Source of the DNA: Lautropia sp.
GTDB lineage: Bacteria; Pseudomonadota; Gammaproteobacteria; Burkholderiales; Burkholderiaceae_E
DNA length: 64,000 bases
Assembly: GCA_030527825.1 (NCBI GenBank)
Contig: JAUNAC010000003.1
Coordinates: forward strand, 1 to 64,000
Direction of reading: 5' to 3'
Under the pieces are notes generated by a model. That model worked only from the letters and a program-made list of their open reading frames with translations, had not been told where the DNA came from and ran no database searches. Position numbers and translations under genes: made by a program. Each line of letters starts with the position of its first letter. Within the stretch, counting starts at the first letter, position 1. Shown here in pieces: positions 1-8,109 of this stretch.

Positions 1-23
1 TGAAAGTAGGACATCGTCAGACA
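1..23 (+). rRNA. rrf: 5S rRNA, 3' end (partial)
   Basis: The first bases (TGAAAGTAGGACATCGTCAG) match the conserved 3' end of proteobacterial 5S rRNA, and the closing CGTCAGAC would pair with the usual 5' end of the molecule. A perfect intrinsic terminator follows about 10 bases later, as expected at the end of an rRNA operon. The rest of the operon lies outside the window, so only the tail can be called. Confidence 0.7.
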
Positions 24-32
24 CCCCTCTCA

Positions 33-60
33 AAAACCCGTACTTTGTACGGGTTTTTTT
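33..60 (+). terminator. Rho-independent terminator of the rRNA operon
   Basis: A perfect 11-bp stem (33-43 with 47-57) has a TTT loop and ends in a T-run through 60. It sits right after the 5S tail and probably closes the rRNA operon. Confidence 0.85.
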
Positions 61-123
61 ATCTACTTGTATTCCTTGTATTTGCTGGATCTGTAGACGC
101 TTTTTGAATTTACCTTCGGTTTT

Positions 124-160
124 CATTTTATTTATGATATGTTATATCATAAATAAAATG
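124..160. promoter_or_regulatory. 17-bp perfect inverted repeat, probable operator of the flavoprotein gene
   Basis: Bases 124-140 and 144-160 are exact reverse complements around a 3-base spacer (GTT). The repeat is AT-rich and ends nine bases before the flavoprotein ATG at 169. A fair -10 (TATGAT, 133-138) lies inside the left arm, with a weak -35 (TTTACC, 109-114) 18 bases upstream, so a bound repressor would block transcription. There is no T-run and no gene upstream to terminate, which favours an operator over a terminator. ArsR- or MarR-type repressors use such dyads, but no regulator gene is present nearby, so the binding protein is unknown. Confidence 0.6.
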
Positions 161-168
161 AGGGTGCT

Positions 169-1653
169 ATGGACGCTGTTGATGTTGCCATTGTCGGTGC
201 TGGACCTGCTGGCCTAGGTGTGGCCTTGATGTTGGGACGTGTTCCTGACATTCGTTTCCTTGTTCTTGAGAAAGAGGTAATTGGCGCATCCTTTCGTCGT
301 TGGCCGTTGCAGACGCGCTTCATCACCCCCTCGTTTTATAGCAACCCTTTTGGGCTTGCCGATTTGAATGCTATTAGTGAGCGAAGTTCCCCTGTTCTAG
401 CTGCTAGAAGTGAGCATTTGAATGGGGAGCAGTATGCTAATTATCTAGAATTGATTGCGGATAGTTATCAACTACCCGTTTTGTCAAATTGTTCAGTAGA
501 AGCGGTCGCTCCGTTGTCTCAGGGGGGATTTGTACTTCGTACTGATCGTGGCGAACTGTATAGCCGCTTTTTAATCTGGGCTACCGGAGAGTTTCAATTT
601 CCGGATCTTTCGCCTTTTCCCGGTGCTCATTGCTGCCGTCATTACGCGACTGTCCGGGATTGGTCCCGCGAATATGCTTTGGGAGTAGATGCATTTGATT
701 ACTCTTTAAGTAGGGAGTCCTTAGGTAGGAGCCAAGGCCAGGGCACGACAAGTTGTCGATCGTTTAACGCTGCCGGCGACCCCGTACACGCATCTCGCGA
801 AGCAGAAGGAGGTGCGGTTTCGCGAGTCGATGCGCCTGCAACATGCAGTGTTCAAGAGCTTGAATGCAGGCGTTTGACGATTATTGGTGGTTATGAAAGT
901 GCGGTTGACAGTGCAGTTCAGCTGATTCAGCTTGGGCACCACGTGCGGTTGCTTTCTCGTCGCGCGCGCTGGGATATAACTCATCATCCTGACCCAAGTC
1001 TTTCATTGTCTCCTTACACTTTTGAGCGGCTGCAGCAAGCGCTCGCTACAGGTCGGCTGGAGCTTGTGCTTGGGGTCGATGTTGTTAAGGTTTGTTATGA
1101 ACCGTTAGATGCAGATGCGCGATGGAGAGCTGAAGGGACGGAAGCGAATCTTCCGTTAGGACTAAACGATGAGATAGGGTCTCTCCAACGACCGGCCCGC
1201 TCCGAAGGTGTAGATACCCATGATATTGATCGAGGGAGTCCATTGAGTGGTGGAAAGGGCGTTGTAACGGAAGACATTTTCAAATATCGCATTTATGCCG
1301 CTGATGGCCGGAGTTGGGTCTGTGAGCGTCCGCCGATTCTGGGAACCGGTTTTTTGAGTGGAGGTGGGGCCAGGCAGATTGCTGAGCTTTGGGACTGGAA
1401 TGAGGATGATCATGTGCTACTGACAGAGAATGACGAGTCTACGCGTTATCCAGGACTCTTTTTGGTAGGCCCTCAGGTTCGTCAGGATGCGCGTATTTTT
1501 TGCTTTATTTATAAATTTCGCCAGCGCTTTGCGAGAATTGCAGCGCAGATTGCTGCCCGTATGAATGTGACTGTGCCTGAGCAGGCGGAGATGCTCACAA
1601 CCTCCTGGGGGCCTTTTGGCAATCAGGATTGTTGCGATGATTGTGCATGTTGA
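169..1653 (+). CDS. FAD/NAD(P)-dependent oxidoreductase with Cys-rich C-terminus, possibly metalloid-related
   Basis: This 494-residue two-dinucleotide-fold flavoprotein resembles flavin monooxygenases and thioredoxin-reductase-like enzymes. The FAD-binding GAGPAG is at residues 10-15, and a second nucleotide-binding segment, IIGGYESAVDSA, is at about 238-249. The last residues, DCCDDCAC, hold four cysteines and could bind a thiophilic metal or metalloid or act in redox. Two stretches (about 173-232 and 312-366) look like low-complexity insertions; without them the protein is near 380 residues. The next gene is an ACR3/bile-acid-symporter-type permease, probably co-transcribed. Flavoproteins next to arsenite permeases (for example ArsO) are known, so a metalloid role is reasonable but inferred. 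Base composition is more AT-rich than the rest of the window, which hints at transfer. The start at 169 follows a GAGGG just upstream. Confidence 0.75.
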   Translation: MDAVDVAIVGAGPAGLGVALMLGRVPDIRFLVLEKEVIGASFRRWPLQTRFITPSFYSNPFGLADLNAISERSSPVLAARSEHLNGEQYANYLELIADSYQLPVLSNCSVEAVAPLSQGGFVLRTDRGELYSRFLIWATGEFQFPDLSPFPGAHCCRHYATVRDWSREYALGVDAFDYSLSRESLGRSQGQGTTSCRSFNAAGDPVHASREAEGGAVSRVDAPATCSVQELECRRLTIIGGYESAVDSAVQLIQLGHHVRLLSRRARWDITHHPDPSLSLSPYTFERLQQALATGRLELVLGVDVVKVCYEPLDADARWRAEGTEANLPLGLNDEIGSLQRPARSEGVDTHDIDRGSPLSGGKGVVTEDIFKYRIYAADGRSWVCERPPILGTGFLSGGGARQIAELWDWNEDDHVLLTENDESTRYPGLFLVGPQVRQDARIFCFIYKFRQRFARIAAQIAARMNVTVPEQAEMLTTSWGPFGNQDCCDDCAC

Positions 1654-1784
1654 TCAAACAGGCCGAGGGTGAGCGATGAGACATACGTATCGGCCAACTG
1701 ATGAGCTGGTGGGGGGCTGGCAATGTCTGTAACGTCTTCTGATGGAATCATGCGCGATATTTTGAGCTTTGTGGCGAGGGATAC

Positions 1785-2930
1785 ATGCTCTGCTGGTTCG
1801 CGTCAATGCATGAGACGATATCTCTGGTCTCCGGGGGAAATATGAAGGGTATGAAAGGTTGGCTCGGATGTGGGGAGGGTGTGCTGTTTGGGGGGGCATG
1901 GCTAACGCCGTGTGTCCTGATTGGCAGCATGTTGCTAGGGGCCGTGCTCGGAATTGTTTCTCCTGGTGTGAGCGAGCATCTTGATACGTATGCGGATATG
2001 ACGCTGCTGATGCTGGTTAGTTTGCTATTTTTCGGAGTCCGATTCGAGCAGTTAAGGAATCTGCGTCATCATGGGCGTTTTGTGCTTTTGGTGGTTTTGA
2101 CAAATTTTGTGCTGGTTCCGGTGATTGGCTGGGCGGTGGCCAGCAGTATTGTTGGGGTCAATCTGCTCTTTATGGTGGGGCTGGTGATTTATTTCATGTC
2201 ACCCTGTACGGACTGGTTTCTTGGGTTTACGCGGTTGTCGGGAGGAAATGTTGCGTTGGGGGCGACATTGATCCCATTGAATATGTTATGTCAACTTGTA
2301 CTTTATCCTGTCTATCTGAATATATTTGCTTATCATCCGGCGATTGCGACTGTGCAAATGCTGGCTGAGAGGGGGGACGCTTCCGCTGCCAGCAAGCCGT
2401 TCAGGGCCTATTTGGCCAGTATTCAGCCGACGCTGATTGGCGATACGCTTTTCCATTGGTTTTTTGTGCCTTGTCTGACGGCAGTACTGCTACACCAGTT
2501 GTTGAAATATTGTCTTAAGGAGCGGACTTTTGAGCGGATATTGGTTTGGGCTGATCGGGCGACGCTTTGGGTCATTGCGTTGTTGGTGCTTCAGATTTTC
2601 GCCGCTCATATCGAGACTATCCTGGTGCACGCGCCTGTGTTTAAGCGACTTTTGTTGGCCGTATTTGTCTTTTTTGTTATGACGGCTTTGCTTGGTGAAG
2701 GTATTAGCCGGGTAGCACGCTTGAAGCATCCAGAGCATGCTTTGTTGACCATGAGTATTGCAGCACGTAATGCTCCGTTAATGCTCGCCGTCACGATGCA
2801 TGCCCTGCCAGGACAGCCTCTGATTTATGCATCACTGATTATCGGAATGTTATTGGAGTTTCCGCATCTCACGGTGCTACAGAGACTGTTGATCGGATCT
2901 CCGAAAAACATCCTGCAGCGTAGCGCTTAG
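1785..2930 (+). CDS. ACR3/bile acid:sodium symporter-superfamily permease (arsenic-resistance-like)
   Basis: This is a polytopic inner-membrane protein of up to 381 residues with about ten hydrophobic segments, of the BASS superfamily. The segment SPCTDWFLGFTRL followed by a PLN motif resembles the region of ACR3-like arsenite permeases that carries the essential membrane Cys. The likely role is efflux of arsenite or a related anion; the substrate is inferred. It lies 131 bases after the flavoprotein gene with no terminator between, so the two are probably one transcript. The start at 1785 has GAGGG four bases upstream. ATGs at 1842 (after GGGGGA) and 1851 are alternatives that still keep the whole membrane domain. 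Composition matches the upstream gene and differs from the GC-rich bulk. Confidence 0.75.
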   Translation: MLCWFASMHETISLVSGGNMKGMKGWLGCGEGVLFGGAWLTPCVLIGSMLLGAVLGIVSPGVSEHLDTYADMTLLMLVSLLFFGVRFEQLRNLRHHGRFVLLVVLTNFVLVPVIGWAVASSIVGVNLLFMVGLVIYFMSPCTDWFLGFTRLSGGNVALGATLIPLNMLCQLVLYPVYLNIFAYHPAIATVQMLAERGDASAASKPFRAYLASIQPTLIGDTLFHWFFVPCLTAVLLHQLLKYCLKERTFERILVWADRATLWVIALLVLQIFAAHIETILVHAPVFKRLLLAVFVFFVMTALLGEGISRVARLKHPEHALLTMSIAARNAPLMLAVTMHALPGQPLIYASLIIGMLLEFPHLTVLQRLLIGSPKNILQRSA

Positions 2931-3119
2931 CAGTCAGTGCAGGGTAGTGGTGATTGTCTGCATCGGGGCCCTGCATAGCGAGCTGAGATGTTCTGGCTTG
3001 CTGATGCATGGCACCGATGGTGTTTTTGCGCTCAGTCTGCTCGTGACTGCGTGAATGTTTCCCTCGGAGGGCGTGCAACCGACCTTTGGTCAGTATCCTG
3101 ACCCGGGGGTACAGGGGCG

Positions 3120-3854
3120 TTACCGGCTGGCAATGTCTTCAAAGCAGATGCCTGAGCGCATGGCTGCCATAGTGACCTGCGCTCGTGAAGAGACACCCAG
3201 GATGCGCAGTACCGTGCTGACATGCACCTTTACAGTTCCTTCGGCCAGGGATAGTTCCCGACAGATGGCTTTGTTGGATAATCCCATCATCATAAGGCGA
3301 AGTACACTGCGTTGCCTTTCGCTTAGGCCGAGATGGCGGCCATCACGATATTCGCGCTGTGGATAATGGGTGGCCGTATTGGGCAGGGAGATACGTGCGT
3401 ATTGATCCGAGACACTCAGTGCGGCATGTGCCGGTGGCGCACTGCTGCCTCCGGAAGGCGCGCCACTGCTGAACTTGGCTTGTTGCAAGGCATTTTGCAG
3501 GCATTCGGCGATAGGGCGTGTGTCTGCATTTTTCTGGATTAATCCCAGAACTCCGGCCTGTTGACAGGCATGGATGACAGCATGCTCTGTCCGGTCAGTC
3601 ATCGCCACGATGGGGATGCCAGGGCATTGTCGGCGGTAGGTATCAAGGGTGACGGTTCCACTGGCGTCCGGTAGTTGAAGGTCTAGCAGGGTCAACAGCG
3701 GTGGTTGGTCAGATGCGCGGGTTTGACGGATGGCTTCTTCCAGTGAGCCAACTGCGGTGATGACGATGGTTTCGTCAATTGACTCAAGGATTGTCCGAAG
3801 AGATTTGCGGATAAGTGGTTGGTCGTCGACCAGAAGAATCACGGGAGCGGTCAT
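3120..3854 (-). CDS. NarL/FixJ-family response regulator (orphan)
   Basis: This two-component transcription factor of about 244 residues has an N-terminal receiver domain with the acidic pair in LLVDDQP, the phospho-acceptor Asp in LLDLQLPD and the conserved Lys in LIQKNAD. It ends in a LuxR-type helix-turn-helix (GLSERQRSVLRLM through GTVKVHVSTVLRILGV). A proline/serine/alanine-rich linker of about 45 residues joins them, somewhat longer than usual. The chosen start puts the receiver right at the N-terminus; the frame stays open to an ATG at 3974, but the extra 40 residues look non-coding and have no clear ribosome site. No sensor kinase is adjacent, so input and targets are unknown. It converges with the permease gene. 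Confidence 0.85.
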   Translation of the reverse strand: MTAPVILLVDDQPLIRKSLRTILESIDETIVITAVGSLEEAIRQTRASDQPPLLTLLDLQLPDASGTVTLDTYRRQCPGIPIVAMTDRTEHAVIHACQQAGVLGLIQKNADTRPIAECLQNALQQAKFSSGAPSGGSSAPPAHAALSVSDQYARISLPNTATHYPQREYRDGRHLGLSERQRSVLRLMMMGLSNKAICRELSLAEGTVKVHVSTVLRILGVSSRAQVTMAAMRSGICFEDIASR

Positions 3855-4552
3855 TTTTAGGCTCACAGGAAAGTCGTTGCTGGTGATGATAGGTCTGCCG
3901 GCCTCAAGAGGATGACTGACCGATACGGTGGCTGGACAGGAACCAGATGTGTTGTTGTTGGGTATCCGGGGCATCGAGCCATTGGGTTAGATTGTTGTTC
4001 AAAGGAGACGGTTTGACATTGCTGTAATTCACACATGAGGGATCAAAGATTGGGTAAAGAGCGGTATGGAAGGTCTGATGTGAAAAATGGCGCGTTCATT
4101 CTGTCGTGTTGAATAAGTCAACTCATGCACTGATGGGTAATGTGTCGTCATGGTGGTAAGCCTGTCTCCATGTTGATGTGTCCGCTCGATCAGCCAAACG
4201 CTGCCAGAGGTCGGCGCGGATTAATGGTGGGCGAGGATGGGGATACAAACGAGGTTGGATATCGCATTTCGGATATTCGCTCTAGCCTGAACGGTTGATC
4301 GATGCGCCAGACATTGGGCTATAGCGGTCTGGGAAAAGGTTACGAGACAGGTGCTGGGAAAAGAGGAGGTAGCACGCGCGTAGCTTGAGCAATATCCGCC
4401 GGCGACAGTGTAAATGTGGATCCGAATTGTGGTTCGTCTCTAGTTATCCGTTGGATTTGGGGATGGCGCTGGTCAGTCGACAGGTGCAGTCCTGCCTGGA
4501 AGGCATCGGTATATGAAGATTTATGAGATTACCCGACTATTCGGCTGTGTAA
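3855..4552. other. Long non-coding or decayed stretch, no gene seen
   Basis: About 700 bases hold no convincing open frame, RNA gene or strong hairpin. Composition is similar to the decayed fadD just downstream, so this may be eroded coding sequence. Nothing in it could be matched to a protein family. The promoter of the response regulator should lie at its left end but was not recognised. Confidence 0.5.
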
Positions 4553-4980
4553 TCAGCCTGGTTTACCGTCTTTGTTTGCTGGGGCGCGTGCTGTCAGGTC
4601 TATGTAGCCGCGTTGTTGATTGGTCCGCAACGAATGGGTATGACGGTCGGCAATGTAAACCCGTTTTATATGATCGGGATCAGGACTGTCTTGATGTGCG
4701 ATAGCCAACGGCCATTTCAAATCTCGATAGTAGGGCCGTTAGATGTAGCATTGCCACAATATACCGTGGGGTAACCGGGTTAGCTTGCGAGGTGATGCTG
4801 ACACATCGTAACCTGGTGATCAATGGATTGCCGTCATGTCCCTGGCTCCATCCAGCGATGGAGCAGTCGGGGAGTCTTACTCGGAGCTTGGCCTCTCTAG
4901 TGAAGAGGGCGGAAGCAGTCAAGGTGTTGGGACGAGAGTTTCGGGATCGATGCGCTACCGTCTTGCTGGATAAGATCTGA
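4553..4980 (+). pseudogene. fadD: Decayed long-chain acyl-CoA ligase (fadD) remnant
   Basis: Pieces of a FadD-type AMP-forming ligase are readable in order across two frames. In the first frame (to a stop at 4772-4774) come GMTVGNVNPFY, matching the family's GxxVVNVNPLY, then a CDS spaced exactly like the family's NDS, and DVALPQYTVG, matching the D[VL]AFLQYTGG that precedes the AMP-binding loop. The reading then shifts to the frame starting at 4768: GVTGLACEVMLTHRNLVIN matches GTTGVxKGAMLTHRNxVAN, followed by PWLHPAM, like the AWLQPAL of Burkholderiales FadD. Finally EFRD...LLDKI, just before the stop at 4980, resembles the C-terminal EFRDxLPKxxxGKIL. The gaps between motifs are far shorter than in a 560-residue enzyme, so large internal deletions as well as frameshifts have occurred. 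It cannot make an active ligase. Confidence 0.7.
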
Positions 4981-5562
4981 CGGTTTATTCAGTCGGCACG
5001 GTCGGCAAGCCAGATTTAGACGCGGCGCGCTTCCATCTGATTTCCGGTTCCGGTTGTCTGCTCAGGTTTGCGCAAGGTGATGCGCATGCAGTGCAACAGC
5101 AGCAGCCATGATGGCTGCCTCTGCGTTAATGGGAAGCGTATCGGAGGCAGATTCGAAGCAGAAGCCCCCCGAAAGCAGCGCCTGGGCAGAGATGACGTTG
5201 CCTGGGGACAAGCCCGTTTCTTGCTCGTTGGTGCCCCTTGCGGGCTGGTTGGCTCCGGGCTGGGACCTGTTGCTGTACACGCTGGTTTGCGCCGACGGTA
5301 TCGGGTGCATCTGCGCCTTGCCGGATCCAAATAGGGAGAGTAAGCAGTAGAACGATGTCGGTGCCGAATACGGTCCAGAGACCATAGAATGGGTCGTGGC
5401 ATCGGCCAGAAGGGAAGGGCATGATGCGATCCTGGCTAGGACTGGCCTATGGCATCAGGCCGGTATTCTGACCAGGGTAGAGAACGGGGTGAATGGATCG
5501 CCCAAGCGGAATGAGCGATCTGATTTGATGAAGGTGAGGGTAATAAGTTTCTGCCGCAGCGA
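4981..5562. other. Unresolved region with overlapping open frames, no confident gene
   Basis: Between the fadD remnant and the first porin, several short frames of 80-130 codons are open on both strands, for example 5062-5385 and 5126-5422 on the minus strand. None has a recognisable domain, a good ribosome site and a clean N-terminus together. The minus-strand frame ending at 5126 begins with a hydrophobic stretch (GTDIVLLLTLPIWI), which could be the relic of a membrane protein. Treated as decayed or intergenic DNA. Confidence 0.4.
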
Positions 5563-6597
5563 TTAAAAGCGGTGGTGTAGTCCGATTGCTATGCGGCGTG
5601 GCCTGATGTCGGGCTCTCCATCAGACTGAGCCTTGCTGATGCCGAATGCAGCGTAAACCGATGTTCGCTTAGTGAAGTGGTGGGAATAGGATAGACCGAT
5701 ACCATCTTCGTTGTGATGTTTGCTGGCCGGCGTGATACGGCGCACGGCCGTCAGGTAGGCATCATCGTGGTCGCTGATTTTCAGGCTCAGGCTGCCGTAA
5801 TAGCCTTTGGTCTTTTCTTTGTCGTTGTTGATCAGTTTGTCGATAGCCTGACCGTAGCCAAAGCCAACGCCAAACTTGCCGAGTTGCAGGCCGGCGGAGC
5901 CGGCCAGCTCAGTGCGCTGCCTCAGCGCGTTGATTTTTGCGCCATTGTTATATTGATACGCAAGGCTGGCGTAGAAGTCTCCCCAGTCGCCGATTGCGCC
6001 AATGGAATACAAGTCGTCGAGTTTGCTGAGGTTGGGGTGGTCACCGGCAGCGTTACCATGAGTGACGGTTTTAGAAGTTGCTTCGCCTGCAGCATAGGAG
6101 GCTAACAGTGTGACTCCACCGATTTCAGGGGAGGAATAGTTGATCTGATTAGTGGCGAAGGTCAGTATTTCTGCCAGACCAGAGCTGGTGTTGTAGCAGA
6201 CCTGCCCGCTTTGGTCCCCAATGCTGATGGCGTCAGACATGGGAAGGCTGAGTGCGCCGAAAATGAGTGTACCGAAACCTCCCTTCAGGCCGACATAAGA
6301 TTCGCCATACCAGAATGTTTCAGGATCTGGCATGGTGCCATCATCGGCAGATCCATCATATTCCAGGCTGAAGATGGCTTGGAGCCCATGCCCAAAGTCT
6401 TCAGAACCGCTCATCGTGACTCTTGATCCGCCCCAGACGCCATCGGTGAAACGGATGTCCGACTTTTTGATGTCAGAGTTTGCACTCTTATTCAGACTCT
6501 CGACGGCAACGTCGACGGTGCCTGTCAGTTCGATGGTGGCATGGGCGTAGCTCAAGACGGGCAAGGCGGCTACGAATGCCGCAAATGATTTTTTCAT
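5563..6597 (-). CDS. Gram-negative general porin, divergent paralogue
   Basis: This 344-residue outer-membrane beta-barrel porin of the OmpC-like betaproteobacterial family probably forms trimers for diffusion of small solutes. It has a signal peptide (MKKSFAAFVAALPVLSYAHA), the early strand IELTGTVDVAVESLN and a C-terminal Phe (IGLHHRF) used for BAM recognition. A good ribosome site (CAGGAG) lies 5' of the ATG. It is a clear paralogue of the porin at 6971-8008 but has drifted: the family's LGRQ before the constriction loop reads FGAL here, and it carries a Cys in GQVCYNTSS, which is rare in porins. It may have altered selectivity or low constraint. The two genes are tandem but separated by a terminator, so they are transcribed independently. 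Confidence 0.9.
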   Translation of the reverse strand: MKKSFAAFVAALPVLSYAHATIELTGTVDVAVESLNKSANSDIKKSDIRFTDGVWGGSRVTMSGSEDFGHGLQAIFSLEYDGSADDGTMPDPETFWYGESYVGLKGGFGTLIFGALSLPMSDAISIGDQSGQVCYNTSSGLAEILTFATNQINYSSPEIGGVTLLASYAAGEATSKTVTHGNAAGDHPNLSKLDDLYSIGAIGDWGDFYASLAYQYNNGAKINALRQRTELAGSAGLQLGKFGVGFGYGQAIDKLINNDKEKTKGYYGSLSLKISDHDDAYLTAVRRITPASKHHNEDGIGLSYSHHFTKRTSVYAAFGISKAQSDGEPDIRPRRIAIGLHHRF

Positions 6598-6886
6598 GGG
6601 AGGTCTCCTGTGTTTTCGTCTGATGGTTAGATAGGACGGTTAGGCCGTTACTGATGGCCGCGGTATCTGATGTGATTATTCAGGCGCCTAAGAGTTCACA
6701 GAGAATTCATTTTATCAATTGGCCGGGTAGATCATGTCGTTATTAAGGATGTAAGGATATCCCTGTATGCAGCTTGTCATGGATGAAGACTGAGCCCTTG
6801 TGTTTGTGGGGCATATCAAGTGTTGCCCTGATGATTGTCCAGATTTTTGTCCCGGCTAAAGGTGCGCTGCTTCGAACGGTTTCGGC
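6598..6886. promoter_or_regulatory. Upstream region of the divergent porin
   Basis: This non-coding DNA precedes the porin that starts at 6597 and must hold its promoter and 5' leader. The ribosome site is clear. No -35/-10 pair with good spacing could be chosen with confidence, and no strong dyad was seen. Confidence 0.4.
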
Positions 6887-6916
6887 ATAAAAAAAGCCCC
6901 CGCTTTCGCGGGGGCT
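6887..6916 (-). terminator. Rho-independent terminator of the second porin gene
   Basis: Read on the minus strand, a perfect 9-bp GC-rich stem (6908-6916 with 6895-6903) with a 4-base loop is followed by a T-run (complement of the A-run at about 6888-6895). It lies about 55 bases past the stop of the porin at 6971-8008. Confidence 0.85.
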
Positions 6917-6925
6917 CGGGCCGCA

Positions 6926-6947
6926 ATCCCTGCCCGGAGGCAGGGAT
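6926..6947 (-). other. Second hairpin between porin stop and terminator
   Basis: A perfect 9-bp stem (6926-6934 with 6939-6947) with a 4-base loop (CGGA on the plus strand) sits between the porin stop codon and the terminator. It has no T-run of its own. It may protect the porin mRNA from 3' exonucleases, which is inference from position. Confidence 0.6.
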
Positions 6948-6970
6948 CAGGTCACAGAACTTCTGATGAA

Positions 6971-8008
6971 TCAGAAGAAGTGGCGGATACCCAGGGCGAT
7001 ACGACGGGGCTTGACGTTTTTCTGTCCCGGGACTTCGGTTTTGCCGATGCCCACAGCACCGTACACGAAGGTACGTTTGCTCAGACCTTGGGCATAGGTC
7101 AGGCCCAGACCGTCTTCGTTGTTTTTCTCGCCTTGGGGGTCGTTGCGAACATAGTTCACATAGGCGGTACCGTTGTCGGTGACCTGGAAGCTCAGGCTGC
7201 CATAGAAACCTTTGGTTTTGTTTTTGGCATTACCAACTTGTGCTTTCAGTTCGGACTGGCCATAGCCCAGACCTGCACCGAAACGACCCAGGTTCAGGCC
7301 CAGTGATGCAGCCAGTTCGTTACGGCGTTTCAGGTTGTTGATCTTGGCACCGTCGAAGGACTGATAACCGACGCCAATCGAGAATGCACCCCACTCACCG
7401 ATACCGCTCACAGCGTACATGTCGTTGAGTTTGTTCAGGTTATCGCTGGCACCTGCTACAGCACCGTTGCTGACTGTGGTTCCAGTGGCTTCACCAGCAC
7501 CATAGGCAGCAGACAGTTTGAAACCGCCCAGGCTGGGGGTCGAGTAGACCACCAGGTTGTTGGTTTTGTCGATGATACCGGCCAGGCCGTCGCTGCTGTA
7601 GTACCAGCTTTGGCCCGTCTGATCGCCCAGGCTGATGACATCAGCCATCGGGGTGTCCTGACGGCCCAGTTTGATGCTACCGAAGCCACCTGCCAGACCA
7701 ACCCAGGAATGGCCCTGCCAGAAGCGGTCTGCATTGGCCAGGGTGCCATCGTCAGCGCGAGCGCGATACTCCAGGCTGAAGATACCTTTCAGACCGTTGC
7801 CCAGATCTTCCGAGCCGACGATGCCGACACGGGAGCCGCCCCAGATACCGTCGTTTACCTGCAGGTCGCTTTTGCCGGAGCTATTGGCTTCCTTGTTCAG
7901 GCTTTCGATAGCGACGTCGACACTGCCGGTCAGCTGGATGCTGGTCTGGGCTTGGGCGAACGCGGGCATGGCTGCCGCAACGGCCAGCGCAACAAGCGAT
8001 TTTTTCAT
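6971..8008 (-). CDS. Gram-negative general porin
   Basis: This 345-residue trimeric outer-membrane porin has signal peptide MKKSLVALAVAAAMPAFAQA, the first strand IQLTGSVDVAIESLN, the family-typical LGRQDTPMADV leading into the constriction loop, and a C-terminal strand ending in RHFF. The AGGAG ribosome site sits 8-12 bases before the ATG. Codon use looks that of a highly expressed gene and a strong terminator follows, so this is likely the major porin of the pair. It is closely related to the porin at 5563-6597 and probably arose by tandem duplication. It should set permeability to small hydrophilic solutes. Confidence 0.93.
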   Translation of the reverse strand: MKKSLVALAVAAAMPAFAQAQTSIQLTGSVDVAIESLNKEANSSGKSDLQVNDGIWGGSRVGIVGSEDLGNGLKGIFSLEYRARADDGTLANADRFWQGHSWVGLAGGFGSIKLGRQDTPMADVISLGDQTGQSWYYSSDGLAGIIDKTNNLVVYSTPSLGGFKLSAAYGAGEATGTTVSNGAVAGASDNLNKLNDMYAVSGIGEWGAFSIGVGYQSFDGAKINNLKRRNELAASLGLNLGRFGAGLGYGQSELKAQVGNAKNKTKGFYGSLSFQVTDNGTAYVNYVRNDPQGEKNNEDGLGLTYAQGLSKRTFVYGAVGIGKTEVPGQKNVKPRRIALGIRHFF

Positions 8009-8109
8009 TAGTCAATCTCCTAAGTTTCTGAACTCGATCGGTTACGACCGTTGCCTGGCGCGTTACCGAAACGAAACTCCCCGAGGCTGGCTCGGTGGGA
8101 AGTTGAAAC

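Noticed and set aside
1723..1845. A 40-codon frame whose stop overlaps a possible permease ATG at 1842
   Set aside because: The overlap looks like translational coupling, but the peptide has no recognisable feature and the permease has an equally good start at 1785 that would overlap it.
4513..4704. A 63-codon open frame on the plus strand
   Set aside because: It overlaps the fadD remnant in another frame; the remnant frame, not this one, carries the recognisable motifs.
4680..4922. An 80-codon minus-strand frame
   Set aside because: Antisense shadow of the fadD relic with no domain or ribosome site.
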